A stretch of DNA of 34,753 bases. Origin: a bacterium (GTDB lineage Bacteria; Bacillota; Clostridia; Lachnospirales; Lachnospiraceae). Of this stretch, positions 1 to 10,100 are shown piece by piece. Within the stretch, counting starts at the first letter, position 1, and each line of letters starts with the position of its first letter. The position numbers were made by a program, and so were the translations under genes. Location: positions 1-34,753 of the forward strand of contig JAMPCE010000022.1 in assembly GCA_023666335.1 (NCBI GenBank), read 5' to 3'. The notes beneath the pieces are model-generated. The model saw only the letters and a list, made by a program, of their open reading frames with translations, searched no databases and was not told where the DNA came from.

Positions 1-229
1 GCTCTCCCCGCGGATTGCTCACATATCCGTTATCCGCTGACGCTTCCACATAAGTAAGCGCCGCCTGCACATTCGTCGGCAGATCGGAAGTCCCGTCGTC
101 CGCCAGGTTTTCCGGTACAGGAATCGCCGCTACCACGATCGCGGTAATCATCAGAACCGCTGCCATACTGCGCCTGACGGCTCTTTTCATTCTCCTCTTC
201 GGCTTCTTCGTCACTGTTTTCTTCGCCAT
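1..229 (-). CDS. Exported protein, N-terminal fragment (cut by window edge)
   Basis: Only the first 76 codons are present; the rest lies beyond the left edge. The start at 229 is supported by an AGGAG box about 8 bases upstream. The N-terminus is very basic (many Lys/Arg up to about residue 21) and is followed by a hydrophobic stretch (residues about 22-37, rich in Ala, Val and Ile), as in a signal peptide or signal anchor. A short acidic stretch and a segment beginning about residue 51 (VQAALTYVEAS) follow. No family is recognised. It lies 71 bases downstream of the sortase gene on the same strand, so it could be a sortase substrate or another surface protein, but the part that would show a sorting signal is missing. 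Confidence 0.6.
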   Translation of the reverse strand, partial: MAKKTVTKKPKRRMKRAVRRSMAAVLMITAIVVAAIPVPENLADDGTSDLPTNVQAALTYVEASADNGYVSNPRGE

Positions 230-300
230 GGTACTTTTCTCCTCATTCCCTTACACAATTTTGTTTCTATCTGAAAAGAATGTATCGTCGTGCTGCCGCT

Positions 301-1512
301 CTACTCTGTCACGACCCGCTTCGCCACTACCACAAACCTGCCGTCCTGCTCGGAACTGTCGCAGGTGGACAGCGTCAGAAGCTCATCGCCGAAAACCGCC
401 GTCACACCGGTATCATAAAGAGAGAGCGCCGCCATCTCTTTCATGTTGGAATCAAATTCCTTTTCCGATGCCGCGTCAAAAAACTGATAATATTTGAACA
501 CCACTTCGTCTTCGTTAAAGATCCGTGAGCGGAACACATACATGACCTCATAAAGTCCACGTTCATAGATCGTGTCGAAGCGGATCTTCGCATGCTTCTC
601 GCAATACTCTTTACTGCTGTAACTGTTCAAATTACCGAACATCTTTCCGGACTTCATATGATGCCCGTATATGATCAGATTCGTGTTCCTGTTTACCACA
701 TCACAGCCGGCATCCAGAAACAGGCTTCCGTTTTTATCGTATTCCTGATTAAAGTTATGATCCAGATAATACTCATTATTCGCGGTCTGCATCACCGGAT
801 AGTCGATATTGGTGCCGTCGATCGAAAGCCACCCGATGAGCTTTTTGTTCTTATTATAAAGCGTTTCATATTCCGGCAGGACGGTGAGTTCCCGCTCCTC
901 GTCCTCCGTATAGTGGATCGTAACGCCCTGCTTCTGCCAGCTTGTGCCCGTCAGGCTGCTGCTTCCTTTTAACAGGGCAAGTTTCTCATAATCCATCTGT
1001 GTCCTGTCCGCAAAATAGGAATAAACGCCAAAATAGCCGAAGCATCCTACTGCAACGGTACTGCAAAGAATGACTAACAGCCTGCGGTGTTTCTCTCTCT
1101 TTTTTATCTCCGCGAGGATCTCCTTGCGCATATCCGCATCAAAATCCTCGAGTGACACCTTTTTGTCTGATCTGTTCTTTTTCGCTTTCTCTGTCTTAGC
1201 AAGGACCTTTTCCTGCTTCTTCTGCGCTTTCTTCCTGGCTTTTCTGCCGGCAGGGAGCCGACTGTTCTTCGTATAGCCCTGGCTTTTGAATCTCTCCGCC
1301 AGTTCATAGATCTCGTCGTCAAACTCGCTGCCGATCACACTCTCAAAACGATACTGCCCTTCTGCAAGGGCTTCGCTGAGAGAAATCACCTCGCCGGGCT
1401 GATCCATATGTATCTTTGACTTGATCTCCTCGATCCGTTTCAGGTCGCGCTTTGCCGCCTGGTACTCGGCTGCCGTCCTGAATCTTCTTCCCGCCGCCTC
1501 AAACCCCGACAT
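301..1512 (-). CDS. srtB: Class B sortase
   Basis: Membrane-anchored cysteine transpeptidase that joins sorting-signal proteins to peptidoglycan. About 403 residues from the chosen Met, which has AAAGGAG about 9 bases upstream; the frame stays open 25 codons further up, but without a good site. Layout: a charged cytoplasmic region of about 140 residues, a membrane segment (about 144-167), then the sortase domain. Catalytic motifs are visible: His in YGHHM (about 284), Cys in LTLSTCD (about 384) and the downstream Arg in DGRFVV (about 392). The TLSTC plus YGHH combination is typical of class B. The long Lys/Glu-rich cytoplasmic region is larger than in classic SrtB (about 245 residues). It has its own promoter (1596-1623) and lies beside three genes for exported proteins. 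Family call is firm; the substrate is unknown. Confidence 0.92.
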   Translation of the reverse strand: MSGFEAAGRRFRTAAEYQAAKRDLKRIEEIKSKIHMDQPGEVISLSEALAEGQYRFESVIGSEFDDEIYELAERFKSQGYTKNSRLPAGRKARKKAQKKQEKVLAKTEKAKKNRSDKKVSLEDFDADMRKEILAEIKKREKHRRLLVILCSTVAVGCFGYFGVYSYFADRTQMDYEKLALLKGSSSLTGTSWQKQGVTIHYTEDEERELTVLPEYETLYNKNKKLIGWLSIDGTNIDYPVMQTANNEYYLDHNFNQEYDKNGSLFLDAGCDVVNRNTNLIIYGHHMKSGKMFGNLNSYSSKEYCEKHAKIRFDTIYERGLYEVMYVFRSRIFNEDEVVFKYYQFFDAASEKEFDSNMKEMAALSLYDTGVTAVFGDELLTLSTCDSSEQDGRFVVVAKRVVTE

Positions 1513-1595
1513 ATGGGGACCGCTCCTTTTCCAGATACTAGATATGGCGGTCGGAATATGCCACCGCACACTCCGACCAGCTAACATATACTTTT

Positions 1596-1623
1596 ATTTT
1601 ACTCTTTTTTTAGAAATATGCAA
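1596..1623 (-). promoter_or_regulatory. SigA-like promoter of the sortase gene
   Basis: Read on the minus strand: TTGCAT at 1618-1623, a 16-base spacer, and TAAAAT at 1596-1601, about 85 bases upstream of the sortase start. The 5' leader contains an inverted repeat, GGTCGGA (1549-1555) against TCCGACC (1572-1578), of unknown role. Confidence 0.55.
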
Positions 1624-1643
1624 GTTTTTTCATAAGACCGCCC

Positions 1644-4600
1644 TTAAAACTTTAAGTTCAAAATCCCTTTCTTTCTGATTTTAAAGGTCGCCGTCTTCGT
1701 TCCGCCGTAACCGCCGACTCCCCGGATGGTTATTTTCGCCGTTCCCTGCTTGATATTATTTTCATAGCTGACGATCTCATAATCGTTATCTCCCAGCGGC
1801 ACCTTATTGACGACCACCTGAATCTGGCTCTTCTTCGGGCGGATGCTTCTGCCTGTATACTCCTGCGCAGGAATCGTCACTTTCGCGTTTGCAACGCTCG
1901 CCCGCACGATCCGATAGGTGCCGTGCACCGTTCCCTGATAGCAGCGCGGGTTCGATACCCGGATATCTACCCCGATCACCGTTCCGACGGGAATGATATC
2001 CGTGGACAGCACCGGCTGTCCCGCCTTATCGCCGCTCTCATAGGTGTAATAGACCGCCTTGTCATAATCTGTTCCGGCAGTCAGCGCCTTGCCGTTTAAG
2101 TCGATCACTTTCACAGACGTCTTATAAATATTCTTTTTCTGCTGGTAGACCTTATCCGCTGCCACCACGGTCAGATTGGAAATATCCTGCACGGTCACGG
2201 CAAAATACCGAACGATCTGTCCCTTGTAATTGCCCTTGCCTTTCACCGTCACATAGGCGGTATTTCCGATCTTATTGTGGTTCTTGTAGGTCAGGGTATA
2301 ATCCGTCCCCTCCTTTAAGGTCATCCCGTTATAGGTGATCGTCGGTTTCGGCTTACAGCCGCCCTTTTCATAGGTAAAGCTCGAATCCATGACAGCGGCA
2401 AGCCCTGAAATATCGTTTTTCAGGATCTTGAACGTCTTTTTCGCCGTACCGGCATAAGCGCCCTTACCCGTGATCACGACCGTGGCTGTACCGACATTGA
2501 TATTATTCTGATAGCTGACCGTGTAATCCTGCTCTTCTTTTAAGTCCTTGCCGCCATACTTCACGATACATGCAGGCCGATACGGCTCCCCCGTATAGGA
2601 AACGCCTCCGGCAGGCAGATCCAACGTGATCGCCGCCTGATTGATCTTTGCCGTAGGCAGGATCTTGAAATTGATCCGCTTGGAACCTTTATAGTTTCCT
2701 TTGCCGTAGATCACGACGGACGCCGTTCCCACCTCCGTGCAGTTCTCGTATTTCAGATAATAATTCCCTGTTTTTCCGTTCTTTGTGCCGAGCGCCAGCG
2801 TCGTATTTTTATATTTTACCGTCACGGGCGGCTGGATCGGCATTCCCGTATACTTCTGGTCGGCGATTTTGGAAATGTTCAGTTTCGATACCGCGACGCC
2901 GCCCTGATAGATCTCATAGTCCATCGTCCTGGTGCCCTTATAATTGCCCATGCCTGTCACAGTGACCTTATAAGTGCCCGGATCCGTATATGAAGTATTA
3001 TCATAAGTATAATCTTTGTTTTTGGTCAGCTTTTTCCCGTTCCACGAAAGCGACGGGTTCGGCTTCTGGGCTTTCTTATTGTAAGCCACAGCCATATATT
3101 CATCCATGACCACAGAATCATCCGTGATATCCTGCGGCAGGATGGTAAAGTTCAGGACCGCTTTCCCCTCATAATTGCCCTTGCCCGTCACTGTGATCGT
3201 CGGAAGTTTCGCCGAGCCCACGTTAATGTTATTGCTGTATGCAAGCGTATAGTCCGTCTTCTCCGTCAGCAGCATGGTGCGGTCATATACATGCACTGCG
3301 GGTTTGATCGCCTTTCCGGTATAAGGGAAGCCGTCCTTTTCATCCTCCCCTTTCTGCACGACAGCCCACAGACCATCCGGCACTTTGCCGCCGATCTCCT
3401 CTTTATCCTCATCCGTCACATCATCCGGAAGCGGACCGTCCGGATCGTCCGGATCGGCGGGATCCGCCTGATACAGCTTGATCGTACACTCGCTGCACTC
3501 ACTGTCATCATAGCCCGATTTCGCCGCAATCGCATAAATCGTAGTCGTTTTTGCCGTGATCGTAATGGGCGACTTATACTGATGCTCCTCGTCATGCGGG
3601 ATACCCCTCTCCGCATCGGGCATACGGTCTACCATATAATAGATCTGCGCTTCCTCGGTATCCGTCGTCAGTATGATCTTCGAACCGTAAGGAAGTTCTA
3701 CCGCCGTCTTATTTGCGATCTCTTTCCCATCCAGAACGGAAAACCGCGGTCTTGCCGCCCGTTTGCCGCTTACATTCTGCTCCCGCACATGCATCTGCAC
3801 CTGCACGAGCAGGGAGACATTATTGGGATTATGCACATACTCCGGCAGCTGTACCGTGCCGAACACCGTAAACTCCTGCGCTTCCGCGCTGGAAGAATCA
3901 TAGCCGCTCGCCGCGACATCCCATTCGATCTCCGCATCCAGCCTCGAGGTTTTCAGCTCATCTTTTTCTCCCTCATCCGTACTCACCTTGACCGTTCTTC
4001 CGACAACGATCTCCGTCGTTTCCGGAAGCGGAAGACTCGATGCGGGCGTACCGTTCGGCACATTCCAGATATCGGCGTCTTCCCCGCTCAAAGGCGTGAC
4101 GCTGATCAGATCCGCCTCGTCAAACTCTTTCATCTCGACCTGGATACTCGCCTTATAGGTCACTCCATTATAGGTATAGGAGATCACAAGCGTCTTGACG
4201 CCCGGCGTCTCCATATCTTTCGACTCGAAGACTTTCTCTGTCTTTCCGTCCTCCCGCAGGATCCGCAGCGTATAATCCGCATCGCCGTCTGCGGGCGCAG
4301 CCCAGCCGCTTTCAATCGTCACCCGATCCTCCTCGGGAACAGGCTTTACGATCGGCCAGAAGAAGACATTGATCCGATCGCGTAACATTTCTTCGGTGAT
4401 CGGCTGATCCTCCGGCACATAAGCCCACGCATCCGGCTCTCCCTTGTAATGCACCTCCATGTGGGGGTTGATCACATGCACCAGCACCGTCTTTGTGCAG
4501 GCTGACGATTCGCCGCTCGCATGCGCCGTGATCGTGCAGACGCCGAGCGCATTCGCCGTCACAAAACCGGCTTCTCCCTGTCCGTCCTGTTTTGCCACGC

Positions 4601-6935
4601 TTGCGACTGCCGGGCTGCTCGAAGTCCATTTTACTTTTTTATTGGCGGCATCCGCCGGTTCGACTGTGGGATCCAGACGATAGGTCTGCCCCGGCTTCAA
4701 GGTGATCTCCGTCGTCTCTGTTTTATCTCCGTTTTCATCTCGAACGCCATCCGACGTGATGGTCAGACCCGTAGCAAATTGAGCGCCGTTTGTCACAGTC
4801 ACCTCACAGGTCTTTTTCACATCGCCTGCCGCTGTCGCCGTGATCTTACAGGTGCCGACCATATTTGCCCTGATCTTCACCGTAGCCGCCAGCTCGCCGT
4901 CTACCAAAGCCGCTTCGTTTCTTCCATCCGTGTCCACGCCGCCTATGATCTCTGCGATCTCGGGATCATCGACTGTCCAGACAATATGCCTGTCTTCCGC
5001 CGTCAGCGGACCGATCACCGCCGTAAGTTCCTTTTCCTCCCCGTCTTTCAGCGTCAGGGATCTGTCAAGTTCCAGTTTCCCTACCGGAGTCACATACTTA
5101 TTGACCGTCACATCACATTCTTCCTTTATTTTTCCTTCGTTGACCTTAGGCGTGCCATCGGAAAACGTGATCTTCGCCGCATAGAAAGTAATCTTACAGG
5201 TATCGGTCTTTTCCAATCCCTCCAGCTCGTTCGCCGTCACCTTAAAGGATACATAACCGTTTGTATCCGCCTGCCCGACGTCGGATATGATCACTTCATC
5301 ATCATTGCTGTTTTTATATTTGTAGGGATTGACGGCTTCCACCGTAACAGCGGATTTTCCGTCTGTTCTCTTCGACGAAGAGGCAGGCGTCACTTTCGCC
5401 AGAATATTTCTCTCCGTGCTGGTCAGGGGATTCAACTGCACCCTCACCGTTTGAGAACTCTTATTTCCGGTATCCTCCAGAACCAGCTCTTCCGGAGACA
5501 CATAAATCTCCTGGAGCGGCACGTTTCTCCGCGTGATCTTCAGGGTAAACGTTGCCGTCTTATTGGTTCCCGTCGCCTTTGCCGCAGTCGCAGTAATTGT
5601 TACCTCTTTTGTATCGTTCGTATCCGTCTCATTTTCCCATTTTGCGGTTGCCCTGCCGCTTTTCGAATCTACCTCCACATACTTCTCGCCTCCGGAGGCG
5701 ACTGCCCATGTAAGCTCCTTATTTTCCTCTTCCGCATTTCCGGGATTATATACAATATACTTGCTCAGTTCAAGGGAGTTGCCCTCATACAGATTTTTCG
5801 GGCAGCTCGGACTTGCCGAAATTCCCGTCAAATCGACCTTTTTGCTCTCCACAGTGACGTCACAGTAGCCAAAGATTCTGGCATTTTCTGCTGATCTGAA
5901 CGAGAGCATGGTGCTTCCGCCTTTCAAGCCCTTTACCTTGACCTGTTTGGTCGCATTCGTCGCATCATCCTTAAATGTCACCTCAATGACACTTTTGTCA
6001 TAATTATCGACCAGAATGACCCCTTTGTTATCCGCATTCGCCGGTTCCACTTTCACGGTCACGGTTCCTGACGTCGTCGCCTCGGCATTCAGATCCAGTT
6101 CAAGCTTGGAGGGCGGCTCGGGCGTCATCGTGATCTTTTCTACCGGGATCGGCGTAACCTCTACTGGACAACTCGCCGAATAGCCGTCCACACTCGCCGT
6201 GACAGAAGTCGTCCCCTTTTTGATGCCCTTGATCGTAATTTCCCTAGCATCTTTATTCTCTGCAATTATCTCCGCTATAGTCTCATCAGTGCTTTTAAAT
6301 GTAATATCTGCCTTATAATCTGCATATGCCGTTTCCGGCAGCAGGGTATAAGATAAGGTCGCTGTGTCTTCTCTCTGTACCTCCAGCTTTTCGAGCGTAA
6401 ATTTAATGTCCGCTACCGGAATCTTCGTCACTGTAACCGTGCACGTCGCTGATATACTATTTTTAGTCGATCTTGCAGTAATCGTAGTAGTTCCCAAGGT
6501 CTTTGCCTCCACAAGACCACTCGCACTCACAGTTGCTACCGCCGGGGCGCTGGAACTATATGTAACAGACTGCTCCGCATCAGATGGATAAACTGTACAT
6601 CCCAACTGCACCGTCGACAATCTCTGCACACTCACACTGGCATTATCAAATACAATAGACGTCGGATCTGGATCTCCGTCCGCATAGGGCACAATCCCGT
6701 TTCCGTCTTCCTGAGAGGACAGTTCTTCCGTCGTCTGAGCCGCTTCCTGCCCGTCCGCGGTATCGTCAGACTGCATTTGCAGTTCCTCATTCTGTTCTGC
6801 TTCCGCTTCCTGCAAAACCACATCGTCGTTTGGTTCCGCCGCCGTGGCATACAGTCCCGTCTGCGGCGCAGCGGTAAGTACCATCAACGCTGCCATAAAC
6901 GCCGCTCCCGCACGATAAAGCCTGCTCTTTCTCAT
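1644..6935 (-). CDS. Giant Ig-like (Big2) repeat surface protein
   Basis: About 1763 residues. The chosen start has AAGGA 8 bases upstream; an ATG three codons earlier overlaps that site. An N-terminal signal peptide (basic MRKSRLYR, then a hydrophobic Ala-rich core ending near ATAAEP) indicates export. An acidic Glu/Gln-rich linker is followed by several bacterial Ig-like (Big2) domains, recognisable from repeats such as PSDAEQSVTYSSS, VATVSASGLVEA and GTTTITA. A chitobiase/hexosaminidase C-terminal-like domain (PYGSKIILTTDTEEAQIYYM) lies near the middle. The last third is at least five copies of an about 75-85 residue module with YTG...P, DYT..Y.NN.NVG and V.GKGNY.G signatures. No LPXTG, NPQTN-like or transmembrane tail is present; the protein ends in LNLKF. 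Probable roles are adhesion or surface structure, which is inference from architecture only. Confidence 0.85.
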   Translation of the reverse strand: MRKSRLYRAGAAFMAALMVLTAAPQTGLYATAAEPNDDVVLQEAEAEQNEELQMQSDDTADGQEAAQTTEELSSQEDGNGIVPYADGDPDPTSIVFDNASVSVQRLSTVQLGCTVYPSDAEQSVTYSSSAPAVATVSASGLVEAKTLGTTTITARSTKNSISATCTVTVTKIPVADIKFTLEKLEVQREDTATLSYTLLPETAYADYKADITFKSTDETIAEIIAENKDAREITIKGIKKGTTSVTASVDGYSASCPVEVTPIPVEKITMTPEPPSKLELDLNAEATTSGTVTVKVEPANADNKGVILVDNYDKSVIEVTFKDDATNATKQVKVKGLKGGSTMLSFRSAENARIFGYCDVTVESKKVDLTGISASPSCPKNLYEGNSLELSKYIVYNPGNAEEENKELTWAVASGGEKYVEVDSKSGRATAKWENETDTNDTKEVTITATAAKATGTNKTATFTLKITRRNVPLQEIYVSPEELVLEDTGNKSSQTVRVQLNPLTSTERNILAKVTPASSSKRTDGKSAVTVEAVNPYKYKNSNDDEVIISDVGQADTNGYVSFKVTANELEGLEKTDTCKITFYAAKITFSDGTPKVNEGKIKEECDVTVNKYVTPVGKLELDRSLTLKDGEEKELTAVIGPLTAEDRHIVWTVDDPEIAEIIGGVDTDGRNEAALVDGELAATVKIRANMVGTCKITATAAGDVKKTCEVTVTNGAQFATGLTITSDGVRDENGDKTETTEITLKPGQTYRLDPTVEPADAANKKVKWTSSSPAVASVAKQDGQGEAGFVTANALGVCTITAHASGESSACTKTVLVHVINPHMEVHYKGEPDAWAYVPEDQPITEEMLRDRINVFFWPIVKPVPEEDRVTIESGWAAPADGDADYTLRILREDGKTEKVFESKDMETPGVKTLVISYTYNGVTYKASIQVEMKEFDEADLISVTPLSGEDADIWNVPNGTPASSLPLPETTEIVVGRTVKVSTDEGEKDELKTSRLDAEIEWDVAASGYDSSSAEAQEFTVFGTVQLPEYVHNPNNVSLLVQVQMHVREQNVSGKRAARPRFSVLDGKEIANKTAVELPYGSKIILTTDTEEAQIYYMVDRMPDAERGIPHDEEHQYKSPITITAKTTTIYAIAAKSGYDDSECSECTIKLYQADPADPDDPDGPLPDDVTDEDKEEIGGKVPDGLWAVVQKGEDEKDGFPYTGKAIKPAVHVYDRTMLLTEKTDYTLAYSNNINVGSAKLPTITVTGKGNYEGKAVLNFTILPQDITDDSVVMDEYMAVAYNKKAQKPNPSLSWNGKKLTKNKDYTYDNTSYTDPGTYKVTVTGMGNYKGTRTMDYEIYQGGVAVSKLNISKIADQKYTGMPIQPPVTVKYKNTTLALGTKNGKTGNYYLKYENCTEVGTASVVIYGKGNYKGSKRINFKILPTAKINQAAITLDLPAGGVSYTGEPYRPACIVKYGGKDLKEEQDYTVSYQNNINVGTATVVITGKGAYAGTAKKTFKILKNDISGLAAVMDSSFTYEKGGCKPKPTITYNGMTLKEGTDYTLTYKNHNKIGNTAYVTVKGKGNYKGQIVRYFAVTVQDISNLTVVAADKVYQQKKNIYKTSVKVIDLNGKALTAGTDYDKAVYYTYESGDKAGQPVLSTDIIPVGTVIGVDIRVSNPRCYQGTVHGTYRIVRASVANAKVTIPAQEYTGRSIRPKKSQIQVVVNKVPLGDNDYEIVSYENNIKQGTAKITIRGVGGYGGTKTATFKIRKKGILNLKF

Positions 6936-7033
6936 TCCGCTCATCCTTCTTTCTTATCGGTTTTCTATTCTATCAGGATACTTATGTAAACCAAAAAGGC
7001 ATTCTTTACAATATCCGAGCATAATCTTGGATT

Positions 7034-7062
7034 ATTATAGCACAAAAACTCATCTTTTACAA
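7034..7062 (-). promoter_or_regulatory. SigA-like promoter for the Big2 surface protein
   Basis: On the minus strand: TTGTAA at 7057-7062, a 17-base spacer, and TATAAT at 7034-7039 preceded by TGC (extended -10). It lies about 100 bases upstream of the start at 6935 and downstream of the terminator-like hairpin of the preceding gene, so the gene probably has its own transcript. Confidence 0.7.
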
Positions 7063-7093
7063 GAATTTGCTTGCAACCCCCTATCCGCCCGCT

Positions 7094-7122
7094 AAAATCG
7101 GCAGAGCCTGTCAGCTCTGCCG
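7094..7122 (-). terminator. Probable intrinsic terminator of the BspA-like gene
   Basis: A perfect 9-bp stem, CGGCAGAGC (7099-7107) and GCTCTGCCG (7114-7122), encloses a 6-base loop. Read on the minus strand it follows the stop codon at 7134 and is followed by a short ATTTTA tract. The stem is strong but the T tract is short. Confidence 0.7.
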
Positions 7123-7133
7123 AAAAAATAACA

Positions 7134-10100
7134 TTAGTAAGAGATCGCTTTTCTTACGATATCAAATTTTACGGTCATGCTCCCGCCAAATTCGGGCGCA
7201 ATACCGCTTATCGTAACGCTTCCCTGATTTTTCCCTGATTTTACATTCTTTCCATAGGAAACCGTATAGTCGCTGCCCTCCGTCAGCAGTCTGCTGCCAT
7301 AACGCACTTTCACGGCAGGTTTTACCTGACTTCCGGTGTACAGCGCCTGCTCTGTCTCTACCCAAAATTCCGCCTTGTTGAGCTTCGTTTGATAGATCGG
7401 CAGGGGAACGGTCAATACCTCGCCCGCAGAAAGGGCATAGGAGGCATCCGCCCTCGCCGTGATCACCGCCATCGGCGCAGCGCTGCCCGCCGCAGACACA
7501 CCCGCGCTGCTCACTGACTTCATATAGGCGTCATAATCCGCCTGCGTATTATTCTGATATACAATATCATAGTCTTTTCCCGCGCGCAGCGCCGATCCGC
7601 CATCCAGCAGCTTTACCGTCGGTTTGTAAACATAGTCAGCCGCTTTGCCCGGCTTATATGCAACAGGCGTCGTCCGGACAACAGCTTCTCTCAGATCGGC
7701 TTTGACGATCCGGAACGGAACGCTGAACTCGCCCGTATAGTTTCCCTTGCCCTTTACGATCACCATCGGCGGTTTCAGACTGTTTTTATCCGCCACCGCT
7801 TTATTGTTCACATAACGCAGCGTATAATCCCTGCCGTTTTTCAATCGGTATCCATCCTGATCGGTAAGGACGATCTCTTCCGTCGGCTTCACGCCAGCTT
7901 TGCGATAGGCAAAGACGAGCTGATCCATTCCCTCCGCCCAGCTTACCCGGCTGATATCCGCCGCCGCGATCTTAAAGGTCTTCTTAAAACTGCCGCTGTA
8001 GCCCGCCGTTTCCATCCCCTTAAAGGTCATCGACGCCGTACCCTTATTGACGTTTTTGTCATAGCTTATGGTGTAATCTTTCCCGTATACCAGCCGTTTC
8101 CCTGATGCAATATAGGTCAAAACGACCTGATTCTGCGTCCACGCTCCACAAGTATACGCTTTGTTTTCGATACCTCCCACATTGACAGTCCCGGCGGAGA
8201 ATGCCATGCCTTTGATACGAAAAGTTACCGTCTGACTTCCGGCATACATTCCTGTTCCGGTAACGGTCATTTTCGCCTTACCGACTTTTGTATTGTCCTG
8301 ATAGCTCACCGTATAATCCCGTTCCGGTCTTAAAACCAGTTCTCCGTATTTTACCGTGAAAGCATCCGCCGAAGCAGTCTCAGAGGCAGTAAGCTCTATC
8401 GCCTGTCCGGTGAATGTGACGTTCTTCTGGTTTCTTCCCAGCGTGACAGTCATATTTTTCATCAAATGCGCTTTGTCCGCGACCTGAACCGTTTTACAGA
8501 TACTTCCGGTATAGTTTCCCTGTCCGGTCACCGTAAGCAAAAATTCCCCGCTGTAACCTGCCGGAACCATGACGCCGATCATTTCGCCCGTCACGCCGGT
8601 ACCCGACGCGTCCTTTGCATTTACCGCTTTCAGACTGAGCGTATAATCTGTATTTTGCCGCATTGCTTGCACATACTTGATCGAAGTAAACGGATTCTGC
8701 GATTTCTTTGCCGAAGTTACCAGTTGATCTTTCATTTTAAGCGTCACCCCGGCAGCCGGATCGATTCCGCCGTCGCCGATAGACGCGCGTAAAATATTAT
8801 AGTTTACCCTGACCGTCTCCGTGTAATTTCCCTTTCCGATGATCTCCACATAGGGAAGCTCCGGATCAAAGTCCGTTCCGGTTCCGCTCCCTTTCCTGCG
8901 CACGTCGTCTTTATTGGCGTTCGTATGGTTATAATATTTGATCTGATAATCCCTGCCTGCCTTAAGCAGCGTTTCCCCGTCATACACACTGACCGCCGGT
9001 TTCTGCGGCTTGCCCGTATAATACAGATCGCCTATTTCCTGAATGGCAAACCCGTCCGCCGCCTCAGCCGACGCCAGACGAAGCCACTTTGCATACAGCA
9101 CGAGATCTGCCTGCACGATATCTTTCTCAAAATCCCATGCTTTTGTGCAGGCTTTATCCCGATACCAGCCGTCAAACCGATATCCCGCCGCCTCAGGTCT
9201 CGTCGGCTCGCCGACCGTACTGCCCGCCTTGATCCCGATATAATTGACTGCCTGACCATGCCCCTGCATATCAAAAGTGACCGTGCATGCCACATATTCG
9301 TCCGACACCGTCAGGATGCCCGTCTCATAAGTGATGCTGTAATTATCCGCCGCTGCGCCGTAAGGCACGATTTCATACTGTCCCGCCGCCGCGCTGCTCT
9401 CGATCCTGCATATAAAAGACGGCTCCTTTCTCAGCGTATCGCCCTCCGCCAGACCGCTTACCTCATATTCATAATCTCCCTGCGCCGGGATCGGATCGCC
9501 GATCAGGATCACCTTATTCTTTGCCCGCACCACAAGCGAAAGCCCTGAAATCCTAAAGTATTTCGTGACTTTGCTGCCGACATAATCATTGATGCCGAAT
9601 ATATGTACCACACCATAACCGACATTGATATGATCTCTGTAACTTACCGTGTAATCTTTCCCCTCTACCAGAGTAACACCGTCAACAGTCACTACAACGT
9701 TCGGTCTGTGTTCCGTCCCGTCATAGACAAACTCTTCTACGTCAAGCGCAACATCCTCCTCCCGAATCTCTTTGCCAGTCGATGCAGCCTGCTCTTCCTC
9801 CCAACCCGCATAGAGGGTCAGGTCGGCTTCCACGACATCTTTCTCAAAATCCCAGCGTGTCGCGCAGGCAGCATCCCTGTACCATCCGGTAAAACGATAC
9901 CCCTCCTCGACAGGATCCTCCGCAGGACGAACGATCGTCGTTCCCTCCTGCACATCGGCGAGTGCCGCCGGAGCCGTGCCATGCCCCTGCACGTCAAAGG
10001 TGACCGTGTAATGCGTCAGGTTTTCCACAACCCGCAGTTTGCCGTTTCTGTGCGTAATCTTGTAATTATTTCCCGCATCAGCGCCGGAGATCCTGATCTC

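Noticed and set aside
3291..5894. Long plus-strand open frames at 3291-4385 and 4521-5894
   Set aside because: Antisense to the Big2 surface protein; compositions are typical of antisense reading and no domains are seen.
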